From Lachnospiraceae bacterium (GTDB lineage: Bacteria > Bacillota > Clostridia > Lachnospirales > Lachnospiraceae), in NCBI GenBank assembly GCA_030825115.1, contig JAPJQL010000023.1:1-59101 (forward strand): a DNA stretch of 59,101 nt. The letters are read 5' to 3'. Position numbers and translations under genes: made by a program. This document shows, one piece after another, positions 28,348 through 35,939 of the stretch. Each line of letters begins with the position of its first letter. Within the stretch, counting starts at the first letter, position 1. The notes beneath the pieces were generated by a model. The model was not told where the DNA came from. It saw nothing but the letters and a program-made list of their open reading frames with translations, and searched no databases.

Positions 28348-28638
28348 CTAGTTGATAGTGAGTTCTGTGTAGAAAGCCACCCGGAATGCTTCAATCAGCC
28401 TCCCAATATCCTTTGTTGTTTTCTCCATCCCATGTTCATCTTTCCAGCCCACGTTCTGCTTATTGAAAATCATATGGAAGGCATTACCGTTATTCTGTCC
28501 AAACCTGATCCTCAATTCCACGCCATCCGGTGCTTCCTCTAAAGCTTCTTCAATTAAATCCGGCTGCGGGCAGGTGCTAAAAATTGCCACCTTATCCCAG
28601 GGTTCCCATTCTGTGTTTTGTTTGATTGCTTTGTTCAT
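28348..28638 (-). CDS. Hypothetical phage-associated protein
   Basis: A 96-residue protein with no family I can name. It is acidic, with EWEPWDKVAIFSTCPQPDL at the start and a mixed alpha/beta middle (GVELRIRFGQNNGNAF, FNKQNVGW). AGAGGAG lies 8 nt before the ATG at 28638, better than the longer frame from 28707. It lies between the terminase remnant and the toxin-antitoxin pair, in the direction of the prophage genes, so it is probably a phage accessory gene. It appears intact. Confidence 0.55.
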   Translation of the reverse strand: MNKAIKQNTEWEPWDKVAIFSTCPQPDLIEEALEEAPDGVELRIRFGQNNGNAFHMIFNKQNVGWKDEHGMEKTTKDIGRLIEAFRVAFYTELTIN

Positions 28639-28808
28639 GTGTTTTTCTCCTCTCGTCCAGGGGTGCTCCCCTTTGGTAGTACACATGTTACCTCTGAAGC
28701 CGCACATTATCCAGTAAATCTACTGCTATAAATCTGACAAAGATTCCTTCCCTGCATTGTTCAGATTATGCCCTAAAAAATCAAAATCCCCCTGTCATCA
28801 TACACGCT

Positions 28809-29895
28809 TCACCCAACGTTCCCCTCATTTCGTATCGCTCGGTCAAGCGCCATCACCGTAGCCACAGCCCCGTCAATCTTCTCCGTGGACTTCTCCTTAT
28901 CCGGCTTGATATTTCCAGCCGGGTCTGTCCGCACAAAGATATTATCCATCATCCACCACAGAACCGGATGCCCTCCATGCGCTATCTTCTTTTCCAGTAC
29001 CAGTTCCATCAACCGCTTACTCGGCGGTGACATATCTTTGAAGCCCTGTCTGAATGGAGCCACCGTAAACCCAAGCCCCTCCAGGTTCTGCACCATCTGT
29101 ACCGCGCCCCAGCGGTCAAAAGCAATTTCCCGGATATGGAACTTCTTCCCCTGCTCATCAATGAAATTCTCAATAAACCCATAATGTATCACATTCCCCT
29201 CTGCGTTCATCAGGCATCCCTGCTTCTCCCATACATCATACGGCAAATGGTCCCGCCGAACCCGGAGATTCATATTTTCCTCCGGTATCCAGAAATATGG
29301 CAAGATAATATATTTCTCTGCATCATACCTCGGAGAAAAAAAACAGCACAAAAGCCGTGATGTCAATGGAGCTGGACAAATCCCGTCCTCCATAACACTC
29401 CCGGCCAATCAGCTCCCGCTCATCTACCAGAAACGCACAATCATCCCACTTCTCCATCTGCATCCAGCGCGTAGACTGCTTCACCCACTGGTTCAGCCGG
29501 AGCTGCCAGAAAATATTTTCCTCTGCCGGATTATCCTTAGCACTGAGATACGCATTTTTTACTTTCTCTATATCAACGGTGTGTCCAAGGGACGGATTGG
29601 CTTCATACCACACTTTTTTCCGAAGACCAGTCCGCATCATCAGAAGCGCCATAAATCACCGGAGCCTTTCGTCATAACGTCAAACAGGCCCGGTTGGGCT
29701 GTGCGTGCAATTTGTCAAAAATCACCGCATGGACGTTTAAACCATGCTTGGTATAGGCTTCTGCGGAAAGCACCTGGTAAAAGCTATTGGTTGGCTTATA
29801 CACCAAACGCTTCACGGACATGACTGGCTTGATTCGCTTTTTCAATGCCGGGCACTGATCCACCATATCCACAGCCACGTCAAACAGGAAAACAG
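28809..29895 (-). pseudogene. Phage terminase large subunit, truncated and frameshifted
   Basis: Pieces in three frames join into the nuclease half of a terminase large subunit: DVAVDMVDQCPALKKRIKP and VIFDKLHAQPNR (from 29890), then VWYEANPSLGHTVDIEKV, LRLNQWVKQSTRWM and CYGGRDLSSSIDITAFVL (29652-29323), then YIILPYFWIPEENMNLRVRR to AVATVMALDRAIRN (29360-28809). YGGRDLSSSIDITAF holds the metal-binding Asp of the RNase H-like nuclease. The ATPase N-terminus with Walker A is lost and at least two frameshifts occur, so the gene is dead. It confirms a prophage origin for 27-30 kb. Confidence 0.85.
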
Positions 29896-29902
29896 TTTAT
29901 AT

Positions 29903-29970
29903 GATTTCATAAGGCAAAGTCCGCAGTTCAAGCCACAGAGGGAGAACCAGAGGTTGTCTCTTATGAAATC
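29903..29970. repeat. 11-bp perfect inverted repeat at the prophage break
   Basis: GATTTCATAAG at 29903-29913 and its exact complement CTTATGAAATC at 29960-29970, 46 nt apart. It sits where terminase similarity stops. It may be the ends of a tiny deleted element or a recombination scar. Confidence 0.4.
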
Positions 29971-29996
29971 CTTCAAAATAAACTTCCTCCATCACT

Positions 29997-30434
29997 TTAA
30001 TGGCAAATCCTGAGAATCATTTTCTGGCAAGGATAATCAAATACAGTCAATTTTTCATCATCCACAAATCCGAAAGAATGATAACAGGCTCTGGCAGGTA
30101 TCCCTTTCGGGTCTCCCTCCTGGAATGTAACTACAGAAATGATATCTCCCACAGTAAACCACTCTGTCATTTTCTCAATCAATCTTTTAGCAACACCGTT
30201 CTTTCGATACTCAGGATGTACGGCAAGAAAAGACAATTCTTTTTCTTTCTTCGAACACATAAGCAATCCCGCTATTCTCCCATCTTTTTCTTCTATAATT
30301 GCTTCATCATTGCTGATTGCACTGTATACTGCTTCTAAAAATTCCTTTTCCTTATACCCGGCAAAATCATCTTTTACCAGCTCCATCATGGATAGTATTT
30401 GACCTTCATCGTTCTTTGTTACATACCTTATCAT
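29997..30434 (-). CDS. GNAT family N-acetyltransferase
   Basis: A 145-residue acetyltransferase of the GNAT fold that should transfer acetyl from acetyl-CoA to an amine. The acetyl-CoA binding motif A is seen as LSFLAVHPEYRKNGVAKRLI (V/I-x-x-x-R-x-x-G variant), followed by YHSFGFVDDEKL, the motif B tyrosine-containing turn. The substrate is unknown. The ATG at 30434 is preferred to the one at 30479, which lies in the tail of a truncated neighbour. The start site AGG is weak. It follows a broken second GNAT gene on the same strand. Confidence 0.82.
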   Translation of the reverse strand: MIRYVTKNDEGQILSMMELVKDDFAGYKEKEFLEAVYSAISNDEAIIEEKDGRIAGLLMCSKKEKELSFLAVHPEYRKNGVAKRLIEKMTEWFTVGDIISVVTFQEGDPKGIPARACYHSFGFVDDEKLTVFDYPCQKMILRICH

Positions 30435-30475
30435 GGGTCTACCTGCCTTCCATATCATGAATAAAAATAATGACT

Positions 30476-30757
30476 TCAACCTATAGCTTTTTTAATCTTC
30501 ATTTGTTTTTCCCAATAAACAACCATTTTTCTTCCATAACCACAGCTGCGATACTGTTCAAGTATAAACAACATATTCATAAACGGCGTGTTATCCCAGA
30601 ACAGATTCCATCGCAGCCAGCCTATAAGTGTTTCATTATCTTCTGCCACAATTACCCGACCAAGCGATACGGCAGATTCCAGGTCCGTTATTCTTATGTG
30701 TTTTTCATATGTGGAAAGAATTTCTATGTCTGATTTTTCTGCAAACCTGTTTTTCAC
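30476..30757 (-). pseudogene. Truncated GNAT acetyltransferase
   Basis: GTG at 30757 with GGAGG 7 nt upstream overlaps the last codon of the UPF0158 frame. The product of 93 codons has IVAEDNETLIGWLRW and motif A FILEQYRSCGYGRKMV, but ends at EKQMKIKKAIG, before the C-terminal motif B and the final strands that GNAT proteins need. A frameshift in a run of A near 30488 and a deletion explain the loss. Probably inactive. Confidence 0.65.
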
Positions 30758-31072
30758 ATGCTCCCCTCCGCATACTCTACCCCATGCTCCTGACACCACT
30801 GGATTGCCAGTTTCCTGTAATACTCTGCTTGAAAATCATACCACTGCTGTGTCTTCCATGATATGGTATCCGTGAATTTCAAATCTCGTAGGAAGCCTTA
30901 AATAGCGCTCCGGGTTTTCTTCAATTTCATCTTCCAGCCCCTCATTATCCAGACCAGTAATCAGTTCATCTGCAAGGAACACACTTTCTCCTGTTTCTAA
31001 ATCCAAAAAATATGTATAATTATCATCTGCCATCTTAATCGCATCCAAAATGACACCTAATTTTACTTTCAT
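30754..31072 (-). pseudogene. UPF0158 family gene with internal deletion
   Basis: ATG at 31072 begins MKVKLGVILDAIKMADDNY and continues through DELITGLDNEGLEDEIEENP and RYLRLPTRFEIHGYHIMED, the UPF0158 N-terminal half. The sequence then jumps, with a frameshift, to QQWYDFQAEYYRKLAIQWCQEHG, which is the end of the family. About 40-60 residues between them are missing. AGAGGG lies 8 nt before the ATG. The stop overlaps the GTG of the truncated GNAT gene (ATGTGA). Family function is unknown. Confidence 0.72.
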
Positions 31073-31394
31073 CCCTAAAGCCCTCTGTCTTTTGTTAAAA
31101 ATCTGGCACCTTAAATTGATTTCTTTCACGATTTATTTCAATAAGTATAACATGAGCAAAAAAATGTTTCAGTAATTTTTCACTTTCGCCATGAAGTATA
31201 GGTTTTGCCAGATAATATATACTTTTGCCAAATAGTAAGGATTTTGCCGGATTGTATCTTTCGCCCAACAAAACCCTCATTTTCAAACTATCCAGCGTTA
31301 TCCCCGTCCCCACCAAGAAGGAAACTTATCCATCTCTATTCCTTTAAAAACACAACTCCATTTTCCTCATATAATCCCGCAAACGCCCGTAGAA
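31073..31394. repeat. Intergenic region with about five degenerate 20-base repeats
   Basis: No gene is supported in this 320-base gap. Between about 31183 and 31265 the plus strand repeats TTTTGCC or TTTCGCC at 31184, 31203, 31223, 31242 and 31259, each followed by an A/T-rich stretch with ATA or GTA. The period of 16-20 bases, near two DNA turns, resembles iterons or an array of protein-binding sites, though the copies are diverged. Confidence 0.45.
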
Positions 31395-32876
31395 TCAAGC
31401 TTCCCGTACGAGAAGCACGACACTCTCCACATGCCCAACCTGCCCAAACATATCACACCCCCGCACCTTCCGAACCGCATACCCCCGCTCTCCCAAATAC
31501 TTCAAATCCCGCGCCAGCGTAGCCGAATCGCAGCTGACATAAACCACCCGCTCCGGCTGCATCTTCACAATGGTGTCCAGACAAACCTCATCGCAGCCTT
31601 TCCGCGGCGGGTCCACCACGATGACGTCGGCATGAATCTGGTTCCTCTCAAACTGTTCCGGCAGCACTTCTTCCGCCTTCCCGACAAAAAACTGTACATT
31701 CCCAATCCCATTAATCCGCGCATTCTCCCGCGCATCTTCGATGGCCTCCGGCACAATCTCGACCCCATACACCATCTTGGCCTTCTGAGCCAGAAACAGC
31801 GAAATCGTCCCAATCCCGCAGTAAAGGTCCCAAACTACCTCATCCCCCGTCAGCCCCGCATATTCCAGCGCAGTCCCATAGAGCTTCTCTGTCTGCACCG
31901 GATTCACCTGGTAGAACGACAAGGGAGAAATCCTGTACTTCACATCCCCAATATAATCCGTGATATACCCCGGACCATACAGATTCACAATCTCCTTCCC
32001 CATGATCACATTCGTCCGCTCCCGATTTACGCTATAAGAGATACTCGCCATCCGCGGGACTGTCATCAGTTTTTCTACAAGCCGCTCCGCTCCCGGCAGT
32101 TTCTTTCCGTTTACAACCAGGCAGACCATCACTTCCCCGGTCTTAAATCCCACGCGGATCAAAGCATGACGCACCAGCCCGCGGTGTCTCTCCTCATCAT
32201 AAGGCTCCACCCCGCACTCTTCCATGTATTCCTTCACCTTGTCAAGAATCTCCCGGTTCAGCTCCACCCCCAGCAGGCAATCCTCGCTCTCAATGATCGC
32301 ATGGGTCCGCCCCGCATAAAATCCGGTGATGATTTTCCCTTCCTTATTCTTTCCAAATGGGAACTGTGCCTTATTCCGATACCGCCACGGCTCATCCATC
32401 CCCATGATCGGGTAGACTGCAATCTCCCCGTCAGCCGCCTTGCTCTGCTCCCCCTGTGCCTCATCAGCATTCAGCACATCTCTATGGCTTTGCAGATCCT
32501 CAATCTCCCGCGGCTTTCCGTCCTCATCCACAAAAACCAGATGTTCAAATCCGCCGATCCGCCGCAGGTTATTGCAAATCTTATTCTCCTTAAACCGCAG
32601 CTGCTCCTCATAACGCAGCGCCTGCAGCTGGCATCCGCCGCACTGCCTGGCCACCGCACACCTCGGCTCCACCCGATGCTCCGACGGCTCGATGACACGC
32701 ATGAGCCTGGCAAAGCCAAAAGACTTCTTCACCTTCATCACCTTAGCCTCAACCACGTCCCCGATCACCGCATCCTTGATAAACCACGTAAATCCGTCGA
32801 GCTTTCCAATGCCCTCGCCGGTATCGCTCATATCCTCTATCTTTACCTGAAACAAATCATTTTTCACCAAATCCAT
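31395..32876 (-). CDS. rlmD: 23S rRNA (uracil-C5)-methyltransferase, RlmD/RumA type
   Basis: A 493-residue SAM-dependent enzyme that methylates C5 of a uridine in 23S rRNA. Order: N-terminal TRAM RNA-binding domain (KIEDMSDTGEGIGKLDGF), the iron-sulfur cysteines in CAVARQCGGCQLQ and a later Cys, a non-conserved acidic insertion at about 105-150, the SAM site VWDLYCGIGTISLFLA, DPPRKGCD, and the catalytic cysteine in VYVSCDSATLARDL. The insert (DEDGKPREIE to KAADGE) is unusual for length but frequent in related Clostridia. The gene stands alone; the accessory region ends just downstream of it. Confidence 0.92.
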   Translation of the reverse strand: MDLVKNDLFQVKIEDMSDTGEGIGKLDGFTWFIKDAVIGDVVEAKVMKVKKSFGFARLMRVIEPSEHRVEPRCAVARQCGGCQLQALRYEEQLRFKENKICNNLRRIGGFEHLVFVDEDGKPREIEDLQSHRDVLNADEAQGEQSKAADGEIAVYPIMGMDEPWRYRNKAQFPFGKNKEGKIITGFYAGRTHAIIESEDCLLGVELNREILDKVKEYMEECGVEPYDEERHRGLVRHALIRVGFKTGEVMVCLVVNGKKLPGAERLVEKLMTVPRMASISYSVNRERTNVIMGKEIVNLYGPGYITDYIGDVKYRISPLSFYQVNPVQTEKLYGTALEYAGLTGDEVVWDLYCGIGTISLFLAQKAKMVYGVEIVPEAIEDARENARINGIGNVQFFVGKAEEVLPEQFERNQIHADVIVVDPPRKGCDEVCLDTIVKMQPERVVYVSCDSATLARDLKYLGERGYAVRKVRGCDMFGQVGHVESVVLLVREA

Positions 32877-33061
32877 TCGTCCTGACCTCTTTCCTTATAT
32901 GTGTTGCTTTGTGCTGCTTTATCAAATCAGGTTCTTGCCCTGCGTTTCTTCTTCATTGTACGTTTTTTCGTCATTTTACGCAACAAATCTTAAGTTAAAA
33001 CCAAAAAAATGTTATATATTCTTCCTATATTTTCCAAATCTTTTAGAATCTACTCAAACTT

Positions 33062-33089
33062 TAGACACATTTATCCAGTATGATATAAT
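33062..33089 (+). promoter_or_regulatory. Extended -10 promoter for an orphan RNA
   Basis: TAGACA, 16-nt spacer ending TGA, TATAAT on the plus strand. No reading frame follows; the next gene downstream is on the other strand. Confidence 0.65.
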
Positions 33090-33091
33090 CA

Positions 33092-33366
33092 TGATGCAGG
33101 ACAGATAAGAAAGACTACTTACGTTGCATCATAGATGATAACGAGTACCTTCGTTATTCCTTACATAAATAGAACCTGGCGGCACAATGCGCGCACCGTT
33201 GCCGGGTTCGTCTAAAAGCAAAAGCGCTCCACTCCGCCACATGTCCCCCACATTTCGGAAAGTAGAACGCTTATCAATATAAATACATTTAACTACGACA
33301 AATGCCGCCCGGCATGGATTTGTTCCCTATGAGGAATGGGTTCGTGCCGGGCGACGCCTATTTATT
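33092..33366 (+). ncRNA. Unidentified structured RNA candidate
   Basis: A promoter at 33062-33089 would drive about 275 nt that code for nothing. Successive hairpins can be drawn: GATGCA/TGCATC near the 5' end, ATAACGA/TCGTTAT, TAGAACC-GGC paired with GCC-GGGTT-TCTA around 33170-33215, AAGCG/CGCTT around 33222-33276, and a long last stem CGCCCGGCA/TGCCGGGCG with an inner TTCC/GGAA (33309-33351) running into TATTTATTTT. I checked for tmRNA, SRP RNA, T-box and the common riboswitch motifs and see none. A divergent 6S RNA is possible but not shown. Boundaries are approximate. Confidence 0.45.
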
Positions 33367-33375
33367 TTAGCCGCA

Positions 33376-34320
33376 TCACTCCGAAGTCTTCCGGATATTT
33401 GTCTCCAGCAGCCGGTTATATCCCAGCCATCCGTTGTTGTCCCCGGCGCCCTTCAGCACTTCAATCATCGTTTCCATCTTCGCGTCTGCGTTATCCGCAA
33501 AATTGAGTGCCAATGCCTCCAGTATTGCCGGCTTTTTCGGGGAACCATACTCCAGCTCACCATGATGAGACAGGATGCAGTGCTTCAGCTCCACCGCCAG
33601 CCTTTCCGGAAATCCGGGAATCTTCTTAATCCTCTCACTCACCATCTCAGTCCCGATAATGATATGTCCCAGAAGCTGCCCTTCATCGGTATAATCATTC
33701 TCCGGAAATACAGACAGTTCCTTCGTCTTTCCAAGATCATGGAACATCGCAGCCGTCAGCAAAAGGTCCCGGTTCAGCATAGGGTAAGCCTTCGCAAAAT
33801 AATCACACATCTTGGTAACACTGAGTGTATGCTCTAACAACCCTCCGACAAATCCGTGGTGCACGGTCTTTGCCGCGCTGTGAAACCGGAATGCCCTGGC
33901 AAATGCCGCATCATCCACAAAAAAGCTTTCTGCCAGCTTTCTCAGATATGGATTTCCAATCCCGCGTATCAATGCCACCAGCTCGCCATACATCACATCC
34001 ACATCCTTTGTGGATACCGGAAGGTAGTCCGCTGCTATGTATTCGCCTTCGTCAGCTTTCCGGATGCGCTTTACGTTCATCTGGTTTGACCCCATGAATA
34101 CGGTCACATCCGCATCCACATATACGTAGTCCATCGTCTCAAAATTCCCGACGCCGGGAGAGCCCAGATCCCAGATTTTGGCATCTACAGTGCCTGTCTT
34201 ATCCTGAAGCACCAGATTCCCGTATTCTTTTCCTGCTTTTGTCACCGCAATCTGTTTGTTTTTACACAGATATACGTCGGAGATATGCATCCCCTCCCGG
34301 AAGGTTTCAATATATTTCAT
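33376..34320 (-). CDS. yhaM: YhaM-type 3'-5' exoribonuclease (OB fold plus HD domain)
   Basis: A 314-residue nuclease of the YhaM/Cbf1 family, which degrades RNA and single-stranded DNA from the 3' end with divalent metal. The N-terminal OB fold (residues 1-95) has LVLQDKTGTVDAKIWDLG. The HD domain follows: HHGFVGGLLEHTLSV, AAMFHDLGKTKEL, GTEMV, and LKHCILSHHGELEYGSP, giving all expected His/Asp ligands. It is transcribed away from mutS2, next to the protease-like gene, 122 nt downstream of that gene's stop. Length is typical. Confidence 0.92.
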   Translation of the reverse strand: MKYIETFREGMHISDVYLCKNKQIAVTKAGKEYGNLVLQDKTGTVDAKIWDLGSPGVGNFETMDYVYVDADVTVFMGSNQMNVKRIRKADEGEYIAADYLPVSTKDVDVMYGELVALIRGIGNPYLRKLAESFFVDDAAFARAFRFHSAAKTVHHGFVGGLLEHTLSVTKMCDYFAKAYPMLNRDLLLTAAMFHDLGKTKELSVFPENDYTDEGQLLGHIIIGTEMVSERIKKIPGFPERLAVELKHCILSHHGELEYGSPKKPAILEALALNFADNADAKMETMIEVLKGAGDNNGWLGYNRLLETNIRKTSE

Positions 34321-34442
34321 CAGCTATTTTTCCTTTTCTTTGCAATCATTTACCGTGGATCATGTTCCATGCTCTTCATTGCCATTATCTTTTGCCAGGC
34401 CGCAGTCCAGATACCGGTCCGTCCCCGGACCCGCTGCAAAAT

Positions 34443-35756
34443 CTACCGCGCCCCAACCGTCACCTGGAATTCCAGCTTCGCATACTGGTCGCGCCCGTTC
34501 CGCTCCACCACGATGCATACCGTCTGTCCGCTCGCCAGATTATCAATCGCCGCCTGGAAATCTTTCATGGAGACAATCTCCCGCTCACCGATCTGCGTAA
34601 TCACATCGCCGTTTTGGATGCCCGCATTGTAAGCCGGTCCATCCGGAACACATTTTTGCACATAAATCCCCTGAGGCAGCCCCTGGTTTGTCATACCGGA
34701 GCCAACTTCCTGTCCATAGATTCCGATGTACGGGGCACTGAGCCCATTCGTCAGCCGCTCCAGAATGCCCTTATAATCAGAAATCCCCATCACCTCGGTC
34801 ATATGCCGGGTATTTTCATTTTTCAATTCTTCCGTCACCCAGCCAACCAGTTCCCCGGAAGTATTTACAAGGAACGTACCCATCTGCGTGTTGGCACAGA
34901 TGTCAGAATATAAAGCGCGGCGGACTCCATCCACCACTTGTGCATTTTTCATCACATAAGAAATAAATCCGTAATCGATCGAATGGACCACCCCCGCGGG
35001 GCTGCCCACCGCAATCACCAGATCACCCTGCTTCAAAGTATAGGAATTGCCAAGCGCCAGGGTTTCCACGGTCTTCCAGGTAGCTTCTCCTACGTCGTCA
35101 ATATTGACGCTGACTACCGCCATCCCGGATATCTTGTCTTTTTGCTTGACGTGCCCGTCCACCTCGGTTCCGTCTTCAAACATCACCTTGATCGAATCCG
35201 CTTTTCCCACGGCCGCTTCTGGTGTCAGGATCAAAAGCTCACGCCTGGTAGATGCGATCACCGCGCCTGCATAGGCTCCGGTCGTCTCCACCGGATTATC
35301 AAACCAGTCCACATCCTGCTTTACCGAATGCACCAGCACGATTCCCCTGCTCGCCTTCTGCGCCAGCGCGCGCAGACTTCCGTACAGAGAGTTCAGGTCG
35401 TCCACGGAATACCGGTATTTTTCAATTGCAGACTGCACCTGTTCCTCGATTGGTTCTGTCTCCTGCGTCGGACACTCTTCATCTGTCGGCTCGTACGGTG
35501 TCTCCGTCGGCTCATCCTTCGGAATAGAAATAGAGGACTCCTGCTGCGTCGTCTCATCCCCCAGATATCGGACGGCAAGCGGTCTGGACACGGCAAAGCT
35601 TACTGCCGCAACCACGCCAAATAAAACCGCAACAAAGAAAACCGCAAGCAAACGTTTCAGAATCTGCCCTCTTGTCAATGGCTGTCTCACGATTTTTTCA
35701 TTGATAAACTGACGTTTTTCTCCCTGCTTTTTCCCTGGATCATTTCTTTCAGGCAT
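34443..35756 (-). CDS. Membrane-anchored HtrA-like protein with lost catalytic triad, PDZ domain
   Basis: A 437-residue protein with a cytoplasmic basic start, one membrane segment (about 37-57), a Glu/Thr/Pro-rich linker (65-105), a trypsin-like double barrel (about 135-310) and a PDZ domain (about 340-432; GIYVQKCVPDGPAYNAGIQ). Compared with HtrA/DegP, the His position (TNxHVV) reads LTPEAAV, with Glu180, the Asp position (DLAVL) reads SGMAVV, with Gly211, and the Ser motif (GNSGGP) reads TQMGTF, with Met292. All three catalytic residues are gone, so it is predicted not to be a protease but an extracytoplasmic scaffold or sensor. Monocistronic, divergent from mutS2. Confidence 0.85.
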   Translation of the reverse strand: MPERNDPGKKQGEKRQFINEKIVRQPLTRGQILKRLLAVFFVAVLFGVVAAVSFAVSRPLAVRYLGDETTQQESSISIPKDEPTETPYEPTDEECPTQETEPIEEQVQSAIEKYRYSVDDLNSLYGSLRALAQKASRGIVLVHSVKQDVDWFDNPVETTGAYAGAVIASTRRELLILTPEAAVGKADSIKVMFEDGTEVDGHVKQKDKISGMAVVSVNIDDVGEATWKTVETLALGNSYTLKQGDLVIAVGSPAGVVHSIDYGFISYVMKNAQVVDGVRRALYSDICANTQMGTFLVNTSGELVGWVTEELKNENTRHMTEVMGISDYKGILERLTNGLSAPYIGIYGQEVGSGMTNQGLPQGIYVQKCVPDGPAYNAGIQNGDVITQIGEREIVSMKDFQAAIDNLASGQTVCIVVERNGRDQYAKLEFQVTVGAR

Positions 35757-35840
35757 GCCTTCCTCCTTACTTCATAATCCTCCCTTGAAAACACTCTTTT
35801 CTATTATACGTTTCTTCCGTGAATTGTGCAAGATAAACCT

Positions 35841-35869
35841 TTGCTTTTCGTAACTGATACTGTTATAAT
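35841..35869 (+). promoter_or_regulatory. Promoter of the mutS2-response regulator operon
   Basis: TTGCTT, 17-nt spacer, TATAAT on the plus strand, 70 nt upstream of the mutS2 ATG. Confidence 0.72.
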
Positions 35870-35939
35870 AAGAAAGAATCCCAGAAACGGTTTATAACAA
35901 TCAATCATTCCATCATAGAAAAGGATTATAAAATAAATC

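Noticed and set aside
31431..32885. 484-codon open frame on the plus strand opposite rlmD
   Set aside because: It mirrors the real rlmD gene, has no ribosome site and its His/Pro/Leu-rich composition matches an antisense shadow.
33092..33366. tmRNA, SRP RNA, T-box or a known riboswitch as identity of the orphan RNA
   Set aside because: None of the diagnostic motifs (tmRNA tag and TPsiC arm, SRP apical loop, T-box sequence) is present.
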